A stretch of 64,000 nucleotides of DNA from Mitsuaria chitosanitabida ATCC BAA-476 = NBRC 102408 (GTDB lineage: Bacteria > Pseudomonadota > Gammaproteobacteria > Burkholderiales > Burkholderiaceae_C): NCBI RefSeq assembly GCF_001598255.1, contig NZ_BCYP01000001.1:1-64000 (forward strand). The letters are read 5' to 3'. This document shows positions 30,062 through 38,943 of this stretch, piece by piece. Numbering within the stretch: the stretch's first letter is position 1; each line of letters begins with the position of its first letter. Below the pieces are notes generated by a model. It worked only from the letters and a program-made list of their open reading frames with translations, was not told the DNA's origin and did not search any database. The translations under genes were made by a program, and so were the position numbers.

Positions 30062-32755
30062 TTGAAGCAATGGATCCTGACTTCCCTGGCGCTGGCGACC
30101 CTGGCGACCGGGCTCGGTGCCAGCGAAGGCTCGCTGGCCCAGACCGCCGCCGCGCCGGCCAAGGCCGCCCCGGTCGCCGTCGCGAACCGCCCGTTGACGC
30201 TGGAACAGCTGTTCCGCGCCGAGCCCTATCGCGGCGAACCCGCCAAGGACATCAAGTTCAGCGCCAACGGCCGCTACCTCGCCTACCTGTGGAATCCCTT
30301 CGGCGAGCCCGGCAGCGACCTGTACGTGCATGACACGCAGACGGGGCGCACGGTCCGCCTGAGTTCGCCGACGCTGATGGCCGTCGTCGAGACGCCCGAG
30401 AACCTGGACCGTTACGCGAAGAAGCTCCAGCAGAAGCGCGACGAGCAGACCGAGCGTCAGGCCAAGGAAGAGGCGCAGGCCGCCTACCTGCGCGGCGAGA
30501 CCGTCGATCTGGAGCAGTGGGAGCGCAAGGCGCTGGCCGAGCTCAAGGTCGAGCTGACCGAGCGCAAGGCGCGCGAGGACGCCCGCAAGGCCGCCGAGAA
30601 GGCCGCCTGGGGCGCGGAGTCCGCCGCCTCCGCGCCGGCCGCGCCCGCTTCCGGCGCCTCGGCGCCCGAGGCGAAGAAGCCGGCCAAGGATCCCAAGGAC
30701 ATGGCGCTGTGGGAGCTGCGTGACGAGCTGAAGAAGAAGCTCGCCAAGGACAAGCTCAAGCCGCAGGACCTGTACCCCGGCGTGTCGCAGTTCGTGTGGG
30801 CCTCCAAGGGCGACGAGCTGGTCTTCAGCTACCGCGGCCAGCTGCTGCGCTGGAAGGCCGGCGCCGAGCGCGCCGAGCCGCTGCTGGCCACGGGCCGCAC
30901 GCTCAAGCCGGTCGGCTACTCGCCCGACGACCAGTCGCTGATCGTCCAGGACGAGACCCGCGTGCTGCGCGTGCGCCTGGCCACGGCCGGCATCGAGGTG
31001 ATCAACCGCGAGCTCTTCAATCCGGACGACGAGGACCGCAAGTTCCGCATCGCCCAGACCACGCTGAGCGAGGACGGCCGCTGGATGGCGCTGGCCGCCA
31101 ACGCGCCGCTGGTCGGTGCCGACGGCAAGCCGCTGCCCAAGGCCGGCCGCCAGGTCGAGATCATGAATTACAGCGAGCGCTTCGCCACCGCGAAGAAGGT
31201 CCCGCGCGAGGTCTCCGACGACAAGCGCGGCGAGGAATCGCTGGCCCTCTACATCCGCAAGGTGCCCGCGCCCGGCGCGGCGCCCGAGCGCCAGCCCGAG
31301 CCGGTGTTCACGCACCCGGGCGGCGACAGCTGGTTCGAGATCTCGCCCGTCGTGTGGGCCCGTGACGGCAGCCACTACGCCTTCACGACCTTCGAGCGCG
31401 AGAAGGACCTGTACCGCGCCTACCTGGGCAAGCCCGGCGCGGCCAAGCCGGAGATGGTGCTGGAGCGCCGCGCGCCCATCCACCACGAGCTGGTCAACGT
31501 GATGACGCCCAGCTTCACGCCCGACAACAAGCAGCTGGTGCTGATCCTGGCCGACAACGGCTGGCGCCAGCCCTATGCGATGAGCCTGGCCGCCGGCGCC
31601 GACCGCTCGGTCACGCCGCTGGTCAAGGGCGAGTTCGAGGCCTTCCAGGTGCTGGGCTTCACGCCCGACGCGAAGTCGATGTTCGTGGTCTCCAACAAGG
31701 ATGACTACGCCGCGATGAACGTCTGGCGCGTCGAGCTCAAGGACGGCGCGATGACCGCGCTGGGCCGCTCGCCCGACTACCACCGCGCCGCCGCGGTGGC
31801 GCGCAACGGCCAGTGGGCCGCGGCCGTCGCCGGCAACTGGGGCGAGCGTCCGGAGCTCAAGCTGCTCAAGGGGCAGCCGGGCAAGTCCGGCGCCGAAGCG
31901 GGCAAGACGCTGACGCAGAGCAACGACCCCGCCTGGGCGCAGGTCGACGTGCTGCGTCCCGAGCGCTTCAGCTTCAAGAACCGCCACGGCGACATGATCC
32001 CGGCCTACGTGTTCAAGCCGCTGGGCTGGGCCCCGTCGGATCAGCGTGCCGCCATCGTCTACACCTACGGCGGTCCGCTGAATGATCGCCACTCGGTGGA
32101 GACGGACAGCTTCCAGCCCACCGGCTACCTGTTCGGCATGTACATGGCCGCCAAGCACGGCTACGTCACGGTGACGGTGGACCCGCGCGGCCACTCGAAC
32201 TACGGTGAGAAGTTCGCCGATGCCAACTGGGAGAAGCCGGGCGCGCCGCAGACCGAGGACCTGGAAGACCTGGTGGCCTACATGAAGGCCAACCTGGGCG
32301 TGGACGCCTCGCGCATCGGCCTGAACGGCTGGAGCTTCGGCGGCTTCCAGACGCAGTACACGATGTACACGAAGCCGGACCTGTTCGCGGCCGGCATCGC
32401 GGGCGCGGGTCCGACGGAATGGGAGAACTACAACAGCTGGTACTCGGGCCGCACGATCGGCAAGGTCGACCGGAGCAAGCCGGTGCTGCGCAAGTACTCG
32501 CTGCTGCCGCTGGCCAAGAACCTGAAGAAGCCGCTGCTGCTGGTGCACGGCATGCAGGATCCCAACGTGCTGTACCAGGACACGGTCAACGTGTACCGGG
32601 CGCTGCTGGAATCGGGCAAGGAAGGGCTGGTCGAGCTCTTCCTGGATCCGGACGGCGAGCACGGCCTGGGTGGCGCGGTGAAGGCCGTCGGCTGGCATCG
32701 CAAGTACGAGGCCTTCTGGCTGGCCCATCTGGGTCCGGCGCAGCGCAAGCCCTGA
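30062..32755 (+). CDS. S9 family peptidase (prolyl oligopeptidase type)
   Basis: An 897-residue exported serine peptidase. I take TTG 30062 as start because GGAG lies seven bases upstream and the protein then opens with a clean signal peptide (KQWILTSLALATLATGLG, to about residue 27). The N-terminal two thirds would be a WD40-like beta-propeller, interrupted by a highly charged Lys/Glu/Ala-rich insertion (about 125-235). The C-terminal alpha/beta hydrolase domain has GWSFGG with Ser758, Asp833 in MQDPNVLY and His867 in GEHGLGG. Such enzymes cleave short peptides in the periplasm. An ATG-initiated start is not available near the signal peptide. The gene is divergent from the Tyr/Pro-rich protein gene. 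Confidence 0.9.
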   Translation: MKQWILTSLALATLATGLGASEGSLAQTAAAPAKAAPVAVANRPLTLEQLFRAEPYRGEPAKDIKFSANGRYLAYLWNPFGEPGSDLYVHDTQTGRTVRLSSPTLMAVVETPENLDRYAKKLQQKRDEQTERQAKEEAQAAYLRGETVDLEQWERKALAELKVELTERKAREDARKAAEKAAWGAESAASAPAAPASGASAPEAKKPAKDPKDMALWELRDELKKKLAKDKLKPQDLYPGVSQFVWASKGDELVFSYRGQLLRWKAGAERAEPLLATGRTLKPVGYSPDDQSLIVQDETRVLRVRLATAGIEVINRELFNPDDEDRKFRIAQTTLSEDGRWMALAANAPLVGADGKPLPKAGRQVEIMNYSERFATAKKVPREVSDDKRGEESLALYIRKVPAPGAAPERQPEPVFTHPGGDSWFEISPVVWARDGSHYAFTTFEREKDLYRAYLGKPGAAKPEMVLERRAPIHHELVNVMTPSFTPDNKQLVLILADNGWRQPYAMSLAAGADRSVTPLVKGEFEAFQVLGFTPDAKSMFVVSNKDDYAAMNVWRVELKDGAMTALGRSPDYHRAAAVARNGQWAAAVAGNWGERPELKLLKGQPGKSGAEAGKTLTQSNDPAWAQVDVLRPERFSFKNRHGDMIPAYVFKPLGWAPSDQRAAIVYTYGGPLNDRHSVETDSFQPTGYLFGMYMAAKHGYVTVTVDPRGHSNYGEKFADANWEKPGAPQTEDLEDLVAYMKANLGVDASRIGLNGWSFGGFQTQYTMYTKPDLFAAGIAGAGPTEWENYNSWYSGRTIGKVDRSKPVLRKYSLLPLAKNLKKPLLLVHGMQDPNVLYQDTVNVYRALLESGKEGLVELFLDPDGEHGLGGAVKAVGWHRKYEAFWLAHLGPAQRKP

Positions 32756-32783
32756 CCCTCGGGCGTCTTCGACGCCCTGCCAC

Positions 32784-32816
32784 GAACAGCCCGCGTGCGT
32801 CAGCCGCGGGCTGTTG
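32784..32816 (+). terminator. Hairpin after the S9 peptidase gene
   Basis: AACAGCCCGCG and CGCGGGCTGTT pair over 11 bp around an 8-nt loop and are followed by GTCATT. A smaller hairpin GGGCGTC-TTC-GACGCCC lies just before it at about 32761-32777. Confidence 0.65.
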
Positions 32817-32846
32817 TCATTGGGGCCGAGGTGCGCGCCATCGGCG

Positions 32847-34361
32847 TCACTGGGCGACGACCGTCTTGACCAGTCGACCCGCGGCCGGCGCGGGTCGGGC
32901 GCCGCCGTCGCCGGCGTTGGTGCCGCCGTACTGGCCGTTGAGCAGCTTGAGCTGGGCTTCGTTCAGCACCGAGCCCTTGGCGAGCTCCGTGAAGCCGCCG
33001 GCCGGGAAGGGGCGCAGCGCGATCCTCCAGGGGCGGGCGAGCTGCCGATCCTCGGCCGTGAACGCGCGGAAGCTCTCCTCGGCCTGTGCCAGCGAGGGCC
33101 GGCGGGCCTGCAGCGTCTGGCCGTCCTTGGCCGCGTAGACCAGCGCATAGACGGCGCCCTGGGCGCTGGTGACCAGCGTGAGCTCCGCCATGCCGCGCTG
33201 GCCCTGGGCGTTGCGGCGCACGCCGCTGAAGTGCGTGGCCTTCAGGCCGTTGAGCGTCCTGGCGTCGGTGCGGCCCTGTTCGGCGCCCCAGCGCCGCAGG
33301 ATCTCGTCGTGCGAGGTACCGGCCTTGGGCGGCACCGGCTGCAGGATCAGCGCGGCGTCGCGCTGCGGCGCCAGCACGGTCAGCGCGTCGCTGCCGTTCT
33401 GCAGCGTCCAGCCGGCCGGCGCGGTCAGGGCGATGTCCAGCGACGGGTGCAGGAAGCGCTGTCCGCGGACCAGGCCCTGTGCCGGGCTGTCGCCGAAGCC
33501 CATGCCCTCGATGGCCTTCAGGAAGGCGGCGCGGTTCTCGTCGACCGGCTTGCCGCCCGTCAGCATCGCCGCCTCGTCCCGGATGCGCTGCAGGCGCTGG
33601 TCGTTGCTCGGGTGCGACGCGAGCCAGTGGTTGCCGCCGCCGGCCGGGCGGCCTTGCGCGCGCGCCTGGTCATTGGCGTACTGCTCCTGGTCCTTCAGCA
33701 CCTGGATCACGTCCACCATGTGGCGCGGGTCGTACTGGTTGCGGGCCAGGTACTCGGCGCCGAGCTCGTCGGCTTGCAGTTCCTGCTCGCGGCTGTAGGA
33801 GGCGATGTAGCCCGCCGCCGCGTTCTGGGACAGCTGCCCCGCGAGGTTGGTCGCGCCGTCCATGCCGCGCGACTCGAGCACCGCGCCCAGCACCGTGGCC
33901 GCCAGCACGCCGAAGCCGGCGTTCTGCTGCTGGGTCGCGCGCTGCGCGCCGTGCCGCGCGGTGACGTGGCCGATCTCATGGCCCATCACGCCGGCCAGGT
34001 CGGCCTCGTTCTCCATGTAGGCCAGGATGCCGCGGGTCACGTAGACGTAGCCGCCGGGCAGCGCGAAGGCGTTCACCTCCGGGCTGTCCAGCACGGTGAA
34101 GTGCCAGTCGAGCTCCGCCCGGTGCGACTGCGCCGCCAGCTTGCGGCCCAGCGCGGTGACGTAGGCCTGCAGGCGCGGGTCGTCGACCGGCGTGTACTCC
34201 TTGAGCACGTCCTGATGCGCCTTGCGGCCGGTCTCCACCTCCTGCTGCAGGCTCATCGCGCTGCGCTCGGTGCGACCGGTGACCGGGTTGACGACGTTGG
34301 TGCCGCAACCGGCCACCAGCAGGGACGCCGCGAGCGCGGCCAGCATGAACTTGCGCGACAT
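32847..34361 (-). CDS. M48-family metalloprotease lipoprotein
   Basis: A 504-residue periplasmic zinc protease. ATG 34361 gives a lipoprotein signal with lipobox LLVAGC (Cys about 19) and has GGAG upstream; a longer frame adds only an unlikely prefix. The catalytic motif is VMGHEIGHVTARHG (HExxH), and the third ligand is Glu in EQELQADELGAEYL. The C-terminal about 200 residues form a second domain, as in BepA/LoiP-like proteins. Such enzymes take part in outer-membrane protein quality control. Confidence 0.9.
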   Translation of the reverse strand: MSRKFMLAALAASLLVAGCGTNVVNPVTGRTERSAMSLQQEVETGRKAHQDVLKEYTPVDDPRLQAYVTALGRKLAAQSHRAELDWHFTVLDSPEVNAFALPGGYVYVTRGILAYMENEADLAGVMGHEIGHVTARHGAQRATQQQNAGFGVLAATVLGAVLESRGMDGATNLAGQLSQNAAAGYIASYSREQELQADELGAEYLARNQYDPRHMVDVIQVLKDQEQYANDQARAQGRPAGGGNHWLASHPSNDQRLQRIRDEAAMLTGGKPVDENRAAFLKAIEGMGFGDSPAQGLVRGQRFLHPSLDIALTAPAGWTLQNGSDALTVLAPQRDAALILQPVPPKAGTSHDEILRRWGAEQGRTDARTLNGLKATHFSGVRRNAQGQRGMAELTLVTSAQGAVYALVYAAKDGQTLQARRPSLAQAEESFRAFTAEDRQLARPWRIALRPFPAGGFTELAKGSVLNEAQLKLLNGQYGGTNAGDGGARPAPAAGRLVKTVVAQ

Positions 34362-34454
34362 CGCGGCGGAACTCCGTTCGGTGGGCTCGGGGGGGCGGTG
34401 CACGGGCCGCGCCGGGCGGCCCCGGGGGGGAGGCTCGGTCGGCCTCGGACGGTC

Positions 34455-35066
34455 TCAGTCGGCCTGTTGGCGCAGCGTCCAGAGCGTGAGCACGCCCTCG
34501 GGGACCTCGCGGCTGAGCGCGTCGCGCCAGTGCAGATCGGTGAGCTTCTCCTGCTCCTCGGCGCTGAGCTGGCTCTCATCGCCGCCCAGCAGCGCGATCG
34601 GCGCCAGCGCGGCCGCGGTCTTCACGTGCTCGAACAGCGGGCTCCAGGCGTCGGCGTCCTGGTCGACACCGATCATGAAGCCGGTGCACCAGTCCTCGGC
34701 GTCGACCAGCTGCTGCTCGCCGTCCTCGGCGACGCTGAAGATGGGCTCCCACTCGTCCTGCTTGGACGTCCACTGCACCGCCAGGCTGTGCACGTGGCGC
34801 AGCAGCAGCAGCGCGACCTTCTTGCGCTGCTTGCCGCTGGGGAAGGGATCGCCGCCGCCCCAGATCGGGCTCATCCACTCGGCGCCGGGCTTGTCGGCCA
34901 GCGCGAGCGGGCTCAGCAGCTGCGCGCTGAGGTAGCCGTCCAGCGCCTCGATGTTCATCGCGGCGTCGTTGTCCAGCTCGGACAGCAGGTCGTCCAGGTC
35001 CGACAGCTCGTCGTCGGTCAGGGGGTGATACGTGGCCTTGTCGGGCTGGTACTGCGGGAGGTCCAT
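34455..35066 (-). CDS. UPF0149 (YgfB/YecA) family protein
   Basis: A 203-residue soluble protein. The family features LSDLDDLLSEL, NIEALDGYLSAQLLSP, EWMSPIWGG, AEDWCTGFMIGVD and WSPLFEH are all present. It lacks the C-terminal SEC-C zinc motif found in longer YecA proteins. Function of the family is not settled. It lies upstream of the M48 gene on the same strand with about 94 bp between. Confidence 0.85.
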   Translation of the reverse strand: MDLPQYQPDKATYHPLTDDELSDLDDLLSELDNDAAMNIEALDGYLSAQLLSPLALADKPGAEWMSPIWGGGDPFPSGKQRKKVALLLLRHVHSLAVQWTSKQDEWEPIFSVAEDGEQQLVDAEDWCTGFMIGVDQDADAWSPLFEHVKTAAALAPIALLGGDESQLSAEEQEKLTDLHWRDALSREVPEGVLTLWTLRQQAD

Positions 35067-35130
35067 GTCGGTTCCTGGATATTCGGTCGGGCGGGCGTTC
35101 GGGGGATCGCGGGAGAAATGCGAGCGGGGC

Positions 35131-35373
35131 TCAGCCGTGGCGGCCGTGACGGCTCTTGGGCTTGCGGCCGTCCATGTCGGTCAGCTGCGTCTTGAGCAGC
35201 GCCATCAGGACGCGGGCATTGGCCTCGGTCATGACGAGCAGGGTGCTGGGCTCGATGCCGTCCACCGGCTCGCGTTCCCTGACCAGGGCGTCCACCTTGA
35301 AGGTCACCAGGCCGCTGGTGCTCGAATTCGAGGCGGCCTTGAACTTCTGGACTTCGATGTGATGCGTCTTCAT
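35131..35373 (-). CDS. Conserved hypothetical protein, 80 residues
   Basis: A small soluble protein starting MKTHHIEVQKFKAASNS, with a beta-rich core (GLVTFKVDALVREREPV, STLLVMTEANARVLMALLK) and a basic tail KPKSRHGRHG. The family is not recognised. It sits 6 bp from the stop of the YedI-like gene on the same strand and may be its operon partner. Confidence 0.65.
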   Translation of the reverse strand: MKTHHIEVQKFKAASNSSTSGLVTFKVDALVREREPVDGIEPSTLLVMTEANARVLMALLKTQLTDMDGRKPKSRHGRHG

Positions 35374-35379
35374 GGGGCG

Positions 35380-36303
35380 TCATTCTCGGCGATGCCGCAG
35401 CCGCTGGATACCGGTCACCACGGCTACCACGACGGCGCCCGCCAGGATGCCGACCACGGCGTCGGCCAGCACCTGGACCACGGTCTGGGCGAAGCCGCCC
35501 ACGCCCAGGGCCTGGACGAGGTGCTCGATCGCGTGATGCAGGAAGGGCGCGCCATGGGTCAGGATGCCGCCGCCGACCAGGAACATCGCCGCCGTGCCCG
35601 CCACCGACAGCGCCTTCATCAGCCAGGGCGCCAGCCACAGCAGGCCGCGGCCGAAGGCCTGCTGCCAGGCGGCGGCGCGGCGGCTCAGCCACAGGCCGGC
35701 GTCGTCGATCTTCACGATGCCGGCGACCAGGCCGTACACGCCGATGGTCATCAGCACGGCGATGCCGGCCAGCACCATCAGCCGCGTCGTGAAGGGCGCG
35801 TCGGCGACGGTGCCCAGGGTGATCGCGATGATCTCGGCCGACAGGATGAAGTCGGTGCGGATGGCGCCCTTGATCTTGTCGCGCTCCAGCGCCACCAGGT
35901 CCACCGACGGGTCCTGCATCGCGCGGTGCAGGGCCTGCTCGTGGGCGTCCTCGCCGCTGTCGTCGGCGCCGTGCAGCCACTTGTGGGCCAGCTTCTCGAC
36001 GCCCTCGAAGCACAGGTAGGCGCCGCCCACCATCAGCAGCGGGGTCACCAGCCAGGGCGCCCAGGCGCTGATGGCCAGCGCGGCGGGGACCAGGATGGCC
36101 TTGTTGACCATGGAGCCCTTGAACACGCCCCAGACGACGGGGAGCTCGCGCTCGGCGCTGACGCCGGTGACCTGCTGCGCGTTGAGCGCCAGGTCGTCGC
36201 CCAGCACCCCCGTGGTCTTCTTGGCGGCCATCTTGGAAAGCAGCGCCACGTCGTCCAGGACGGTGGTGATGTCGTCGAGCAATGCGAGCAGGCTGGAGGC
36301 CAT
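35380..36303 (-). CDS. yedI: YedI/DUF808 family membrane protein
   Basis: A 307-residue inner-membrane protein. The start [20 protein letters not shown] and the following [23 protein letters not shown] are diagnostic of DUF808. Five or six hydrophobic segments follow, and the family block [14 protein letters not shown] is present. A longer frame from 36438 is discounted because it reads through the divergent promoter region. The function is unknown. Confidence 0.88.
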   Translation of the reverse strand: MASSLLALLDDITTVLDDVALLSKMAAKKTTGVLGDDLALNAQQVTGVSAERELPVVWGVFKGSMVNKAILVPAALAISAWAPWLVTPLLMVGGAYLCFEGVEKLAHKWLHGADDSGEDAHEQALHRAMQDPSVDLVALERDKIKGAIRTDFILSAEIIAITLGTVADAPFTTRLMVLAGIAVLMTIGVYGLVAGIVKIDDAGLWLSRRAAAWQQAFGRGLLWLAPWLMKALSVAGTAAMFLVGGGILTHGAPFLHHAIEHLVQALGVGGFAQTVVQVLADAVVGILAGAVVVAVVTGIQRLRHRRE

Positions 36304-36424
36304 GGCGTGAAGATCCCGTTCCCTGAATGTGGATGTTGTGCGAAACCCGCCTTTGTACCCGATGGCGCGCGCCCCGCGCCCTGACCTGCGGCAGGGGATT
36401 GGCGGCGATGGCACACTCCCGCGC

Positions 36425-36901
36425 ATGAAACGCCGCACCGCCTCCTTCCTGATCGCCGCCGCGCTCTCCGCGGTGTCCCTGCCACCCGCGCTGGCCGCCG
36501 GTGAGGGCCCCGGCCCCTACGACGAGCAGGCCGACGCCCGCGCCGACATCAACAACGCGGTCGCCCGCGCCTCGCGCGAGGGCAAGCAGGTGCTGGTGGT
36601 CTACGGCGCCAACTGGTGCAAGGACTGCCTGGCGCTGAGCAAGGGCTTCGGGCAGGGGCATCTGGCGACGGAAGTGGATCGCCGCTTCGTGACCGTCAAG
36701 ATCAACGTCGGCCGCTTCGACAAGAACGTCGATGTCGCCAACCAGATGGGCGTGACGCTGAAGAAGGGCATCCCGACCGTGGCGGTGCTGGGCGGCGATG
36801 GCCAGGTGCTGGGCACGACCAAGGGCGGCGAATTGGCCGATGCGCGCAACATGGGCGAGGACGCCGTGCTGCACGTGCTGGGGTCGATGGGCAAGAGCTG
36901 A
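36425..36901 (+). CDS. Exported thioredoxin-fold protein (WCKDC)
   Basis: A 158-residue protein with a signal peptide ending PALAA (about residue 24). The thioredoxin-like domain has the active-site [16 protein letters not shown] (CxxC), then [14 protein letters not shown] and the cis-Pro element GIPTVAVLG. This resembles the thioredoxin_7/DsbD-gamma-like proteins acting as periplasmic thiol reductases. ATG 36425 is chosen because it begins the signal peptide. It is divergent from yedI and followed by a strong terminator. Confidence 0.82.
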   Translation: MKRRTASFLIAAALSAVSLPPALAAGEGPGPYDEQADARADINNAVARASREGKQVLVVYGANWCKDCLALSKGFGQGHLATEVDRRFVTVKINVGRFDKNVDVANQMGVTLKKGIPTVAVLGGDGQVLGTTKGGELADARNMGEDAVLHVLGSMGKS

Positions 36902-36927
36902 TCGGGCTCGCCGTCGCGCTCCGTCAT

Positions 36928-36947
36928 GGGCCCCTCGGGGCCCTTTT
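36928..36947 (+). terminator. Intrinsic terminator
   Basis: GGGCCCC-TC-GGGGCCC is followed directly by TTTT (36944-36947), 26 bp after the thioredoxin-fold gene. Confidence 0.8.
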
Positions 36948-36973
36948 GCTTGGGAGGCGCTCGGCACGCGAAG

Positions 36974-37012
36974 ACCCTCACCCCAACCCTCTCCCGCGCA
37001 GCGGGAGAGGGG
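36974..37012. repeat. Dispersed intergenic palindrome (CCTCTCCCGC type)
   Basis: CCTCTCCCGC (36988-36997) pairs with GCGGGAGAGG (37001-37010) and is preceded by CCCTCACCCCAAC. This motif is common as an intergenic repeat in many high-GC Proteobacteria. It lies in the 436-bp gap 36902-37337, which also contains a terminator, a REP-like hairpin and no visible gene. Confidence 0.65.
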
Positions 37013-37156
37013 GCCGCCCGGAGGGGTTCGCGGAAGGGGCGCTCGACGGGCTTGCGGGCAAGCTGGCGCGGGGTGTTCCCGGGATGGATGCCCAGGCAGG
37101 GGATGCGGTGGCGGGAAGCGGCGGGGTTCCAGGTTTTGCTGTTGACACCTGACCCT

Positions 37157-37200
37157 CGATAGCCTTGGCGCTATCGCGTAGCGGCCCCGCGCCGGGGCCG
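37157..37200. repeat. GTAG-type REP hairpin with adjacent dyad
   Basis: GTAG (37178-37181) is followed by CGGCCCCG-CGC-CGGGGCCG (37182-37200), the layout of REP sequences used by RAYT transposases. A second dyad, CGATAGC/GCTATCG (37157-37176), is immediately upstream. The RAYT gene begins 137 bp further on. Downstream of it, GGAG (38184) followed by GCGCCC-N6-GGGCGC could be a second, weaker REP. Confidence 0.55.
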
Positions 37201-37337
37201 AGCGTGGCGCCGACGGCACGGGTCTCGCTCACGTGACGGCGGGACGCCCCGCGTTCAGGGGTCAAGTCTTGCCGGGGACTGTGGACGAGGGCTTGGCCGC
37301 CTTGTCTTTTGTGCGGTCTTCGCCTAATTTTGCAGAC

Positions 37338-38168
37338 ATGGCCAGGCCGCTTCGCATCGAGTTTCCCGGCGCCGTCTATCACGTGGCGACCCGCGGGGAC
37401 GCACCCATCTTCGCCGACGACGAAGACCGTCATGTGCTGCTCGACCTGATCGAGCAGGCCGCCCAGCGCTTCGACGCGCAGGTGCTGGCCTACGGCTTGG
37501 GGCGCGATCATTACGAGCTGCTGCTGTTCACGCGCCAGGCCAATCTCTCGCGCCTGATGCGCCACCTCAACGGCGTCTACACGCAGGCGCACAACCGCCG
37601 GCACGGCCAGACGGGCCACGTCTTCCAGGGCCGCTTCAAGGCGGTGCTGGTGGATCGCGAGCACCTGCTGCTGGACGCCTGTCGCTATGTCGAATTGATC
37701 GGACGTCGTTCGGGACTGGCCTCGTCACCGATGGCCTGGAAATGGACCAGCCTGCAGGCCCACGCCGGCCAGGTGACCGCGCCGGACTGGCTGGAGGTCG
37801 AGGGCTTGTGGACCAACGTGCTGGGGCGCGTGCCGCAGAACGCGGCGGACCGGCGCAAGGCCGCGCAGCGCTACCAGGCGATCGTGGAGTCGGAGCCCGA
37901 TCTCGACATCTGGGGGCAGCTGCGGCAGCAGATCTTCCTGGGCGATGCCTCCTTCGTGCAGCGCACCGTGCGGCTGAGCGAGCACCCGCCACGGTCTCCA
38001 CGGCTGCGCCGCTGGGGCGAGTGGCTCAAGAGCAGCGGCAGCCGCGAGGAGGCGCTCTATCGCGCCCACACCGAGGGCGGGCAGTCGATGACGGCACTGG
38101 CCGAGGAGCTGGGGCTCTCCGTTTCCCGCGTGAGTCGGCTCATCGCCGGCCACGAACGCCAACGCTGA
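37338..38168 (+). CDS. REP-associated tyrosine transposase (RAYT), degenerate HUH
   Basis: A 276-residue protein of the Y1_Tnp/RAYT family. ATG 37338 starts the standard MARPLRIEFPGAVYHVATRGD. The HUH position, usually NHYHF or NHVHL, reads RDHYELLLF, so the second metal-binding His is replaced by Glu. Tyr in CRYVELIGRR is at the usual catalytic position. The family blocks ANLSRLMRHLNGVYTQAHNRR and GHVFQGRFKAVLVDRE are intact, and the C-terminus ends in a helix-turn-helix (MTALAEELGLSVSRVSRLI). RAYTs cut single-stranded REP DNA; this copy may have lost or altered cleavage. It appears as a single gene next to a REP-like hairpin. Confidence 0.87.
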   Translation: MARPLRIEFPGAVYHVATRGDAPIFADDEDRHVLLDLIEQAAQRFDAQVLAYGLGRDHYELLLFTRQANLSRLMRHLNGVYTQAHNRRHGQTGHVFQGRFKAVLVDREHLLLDACRYVELIGRRSGLASSPMAWKWTSLQAHAGQVTAPDWLEVEGLWTNVLGRVPQNAADRRKAAQRYQAIVESEPDLDIWGQLRQQIFLGDASFVQRTVRLSEHPPRSPRLRRWGEWLKSSGSREEALYRAHTEGGQSMTALAEELGLSVSRVSRLIAGHERQR

Positions 38169-38255
38169 GACCTTCGGGTGCCGGGAGGCGCCCGCTCCTG
38201 GGCGCGAATGCGCCACGTGGCCCCGTGACGGCCACTCTTCGAGACAAGAGAAAGG

Positions 38256-38275
38256 CGACCCGATCGGGTCGCCGG
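38256..38275. terminator. GGCGACC/GGTCGCC palindrome between convergent genes
   Basis: A perfect 20-bp palindrome centred on CCGATCGG, preceded by AAA on the plus strand. It lies just past the end of the minus-strand 158-residue gene and 88 bp past the RAYT stop. Termination in both directions is likely. Confidence 0.55.
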
Positions 38276-38277
38276 GG

Positions 38278-38754
38278 TCAATGCAGCGCGCGGGCGGGCG
38301 CGGCGGGGCAGGGGGCGACGCCTTCGTCGAGCTCCGCGGCCTCGTTCCAGGCGGCGGTGGTGAGCTCGCGGGCGGCGCCCAGCTGGTGGCAGAGCTCGGC
38401 GACCCCCAGGCCGTCGGCTTCGCCTTCGGGCAGCGGCATCGCGTTGATCTCGGCGGGGAGGTCGGCCAGCGCGCCCAGCAACTCGAACAGCAGTTCCAGA
38501 TCCGGCGCGCCGTCGGCGGTCTGCTGCTGGCGCGCGAGCCCCAGGCTGCGGCAGAGGTAGAAGCAGGCTTCGGCGGCTTGGTCGCTCATCGCGTGGGACA
38601 GGGCCAGTTGCTCCAGCGCCTCGCTGCGGGCGGCCTGGGCGGCCGGATCCGCGGAGGTGTCCCGCAGCGCGTCCAGCGTCGCGGACGCCGGCGCGACGAT
38701 CGCGTCGTCTTCCGTCGGCAGCGGCAGGGAGGATGCGGGTTTCTGGATCGCCAT
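38278..38754 (-). CDS. Hypothetical acidic protein, 158 residues
   Basis: Not recognised. After a disordered start (MAIQKPASSLPLPTEDD) the chain is helical and acidic, with ALEQLALSHAMSDQAAEACF and LELLFELLGALADLPAEINA. It has no membrane segment or signal peptide. ATG 38754 is the first start in frame. Its terminator palindrome overlaps the gene end region. Confidence 0.6.
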   Translation of the reverse strand: MAIQKPASSLPLPTEDDAIVAPASATLDALRDTSADPAAQAARSEALEQLALSHAMSDQAAEACFYLCRSLGLARQQQTADGAPDLELLFELLGALADLPAEINAMPLPEGEADGLGVAELCHQLGAARELTTAAWNEAAELDEGVAPCPAAPARALH

Positions 38755-38943
38755 GATTCAGCGGGGCTTCGACAACAGGGCGGATGCTAGTGACCACCGG
38801 GCAAACGCGCCTCCCACGGTTCGGGGGGAGCGCCGGCCCCGTCGGACATGGGCCTTCCGGACTGCGTGAACTTGTCACGAGGCGTGACACGAAGCCCGCA
38901 GCTTACGGGCTTTCCCCCTGACCGTGCCAGCTTTGTGGCGGGA

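Noticed and set aside
38256..38275. Palindrome as a specific operator
   Set aside because: Its position between two convergent gene ends fits a bidirectional terminator better.
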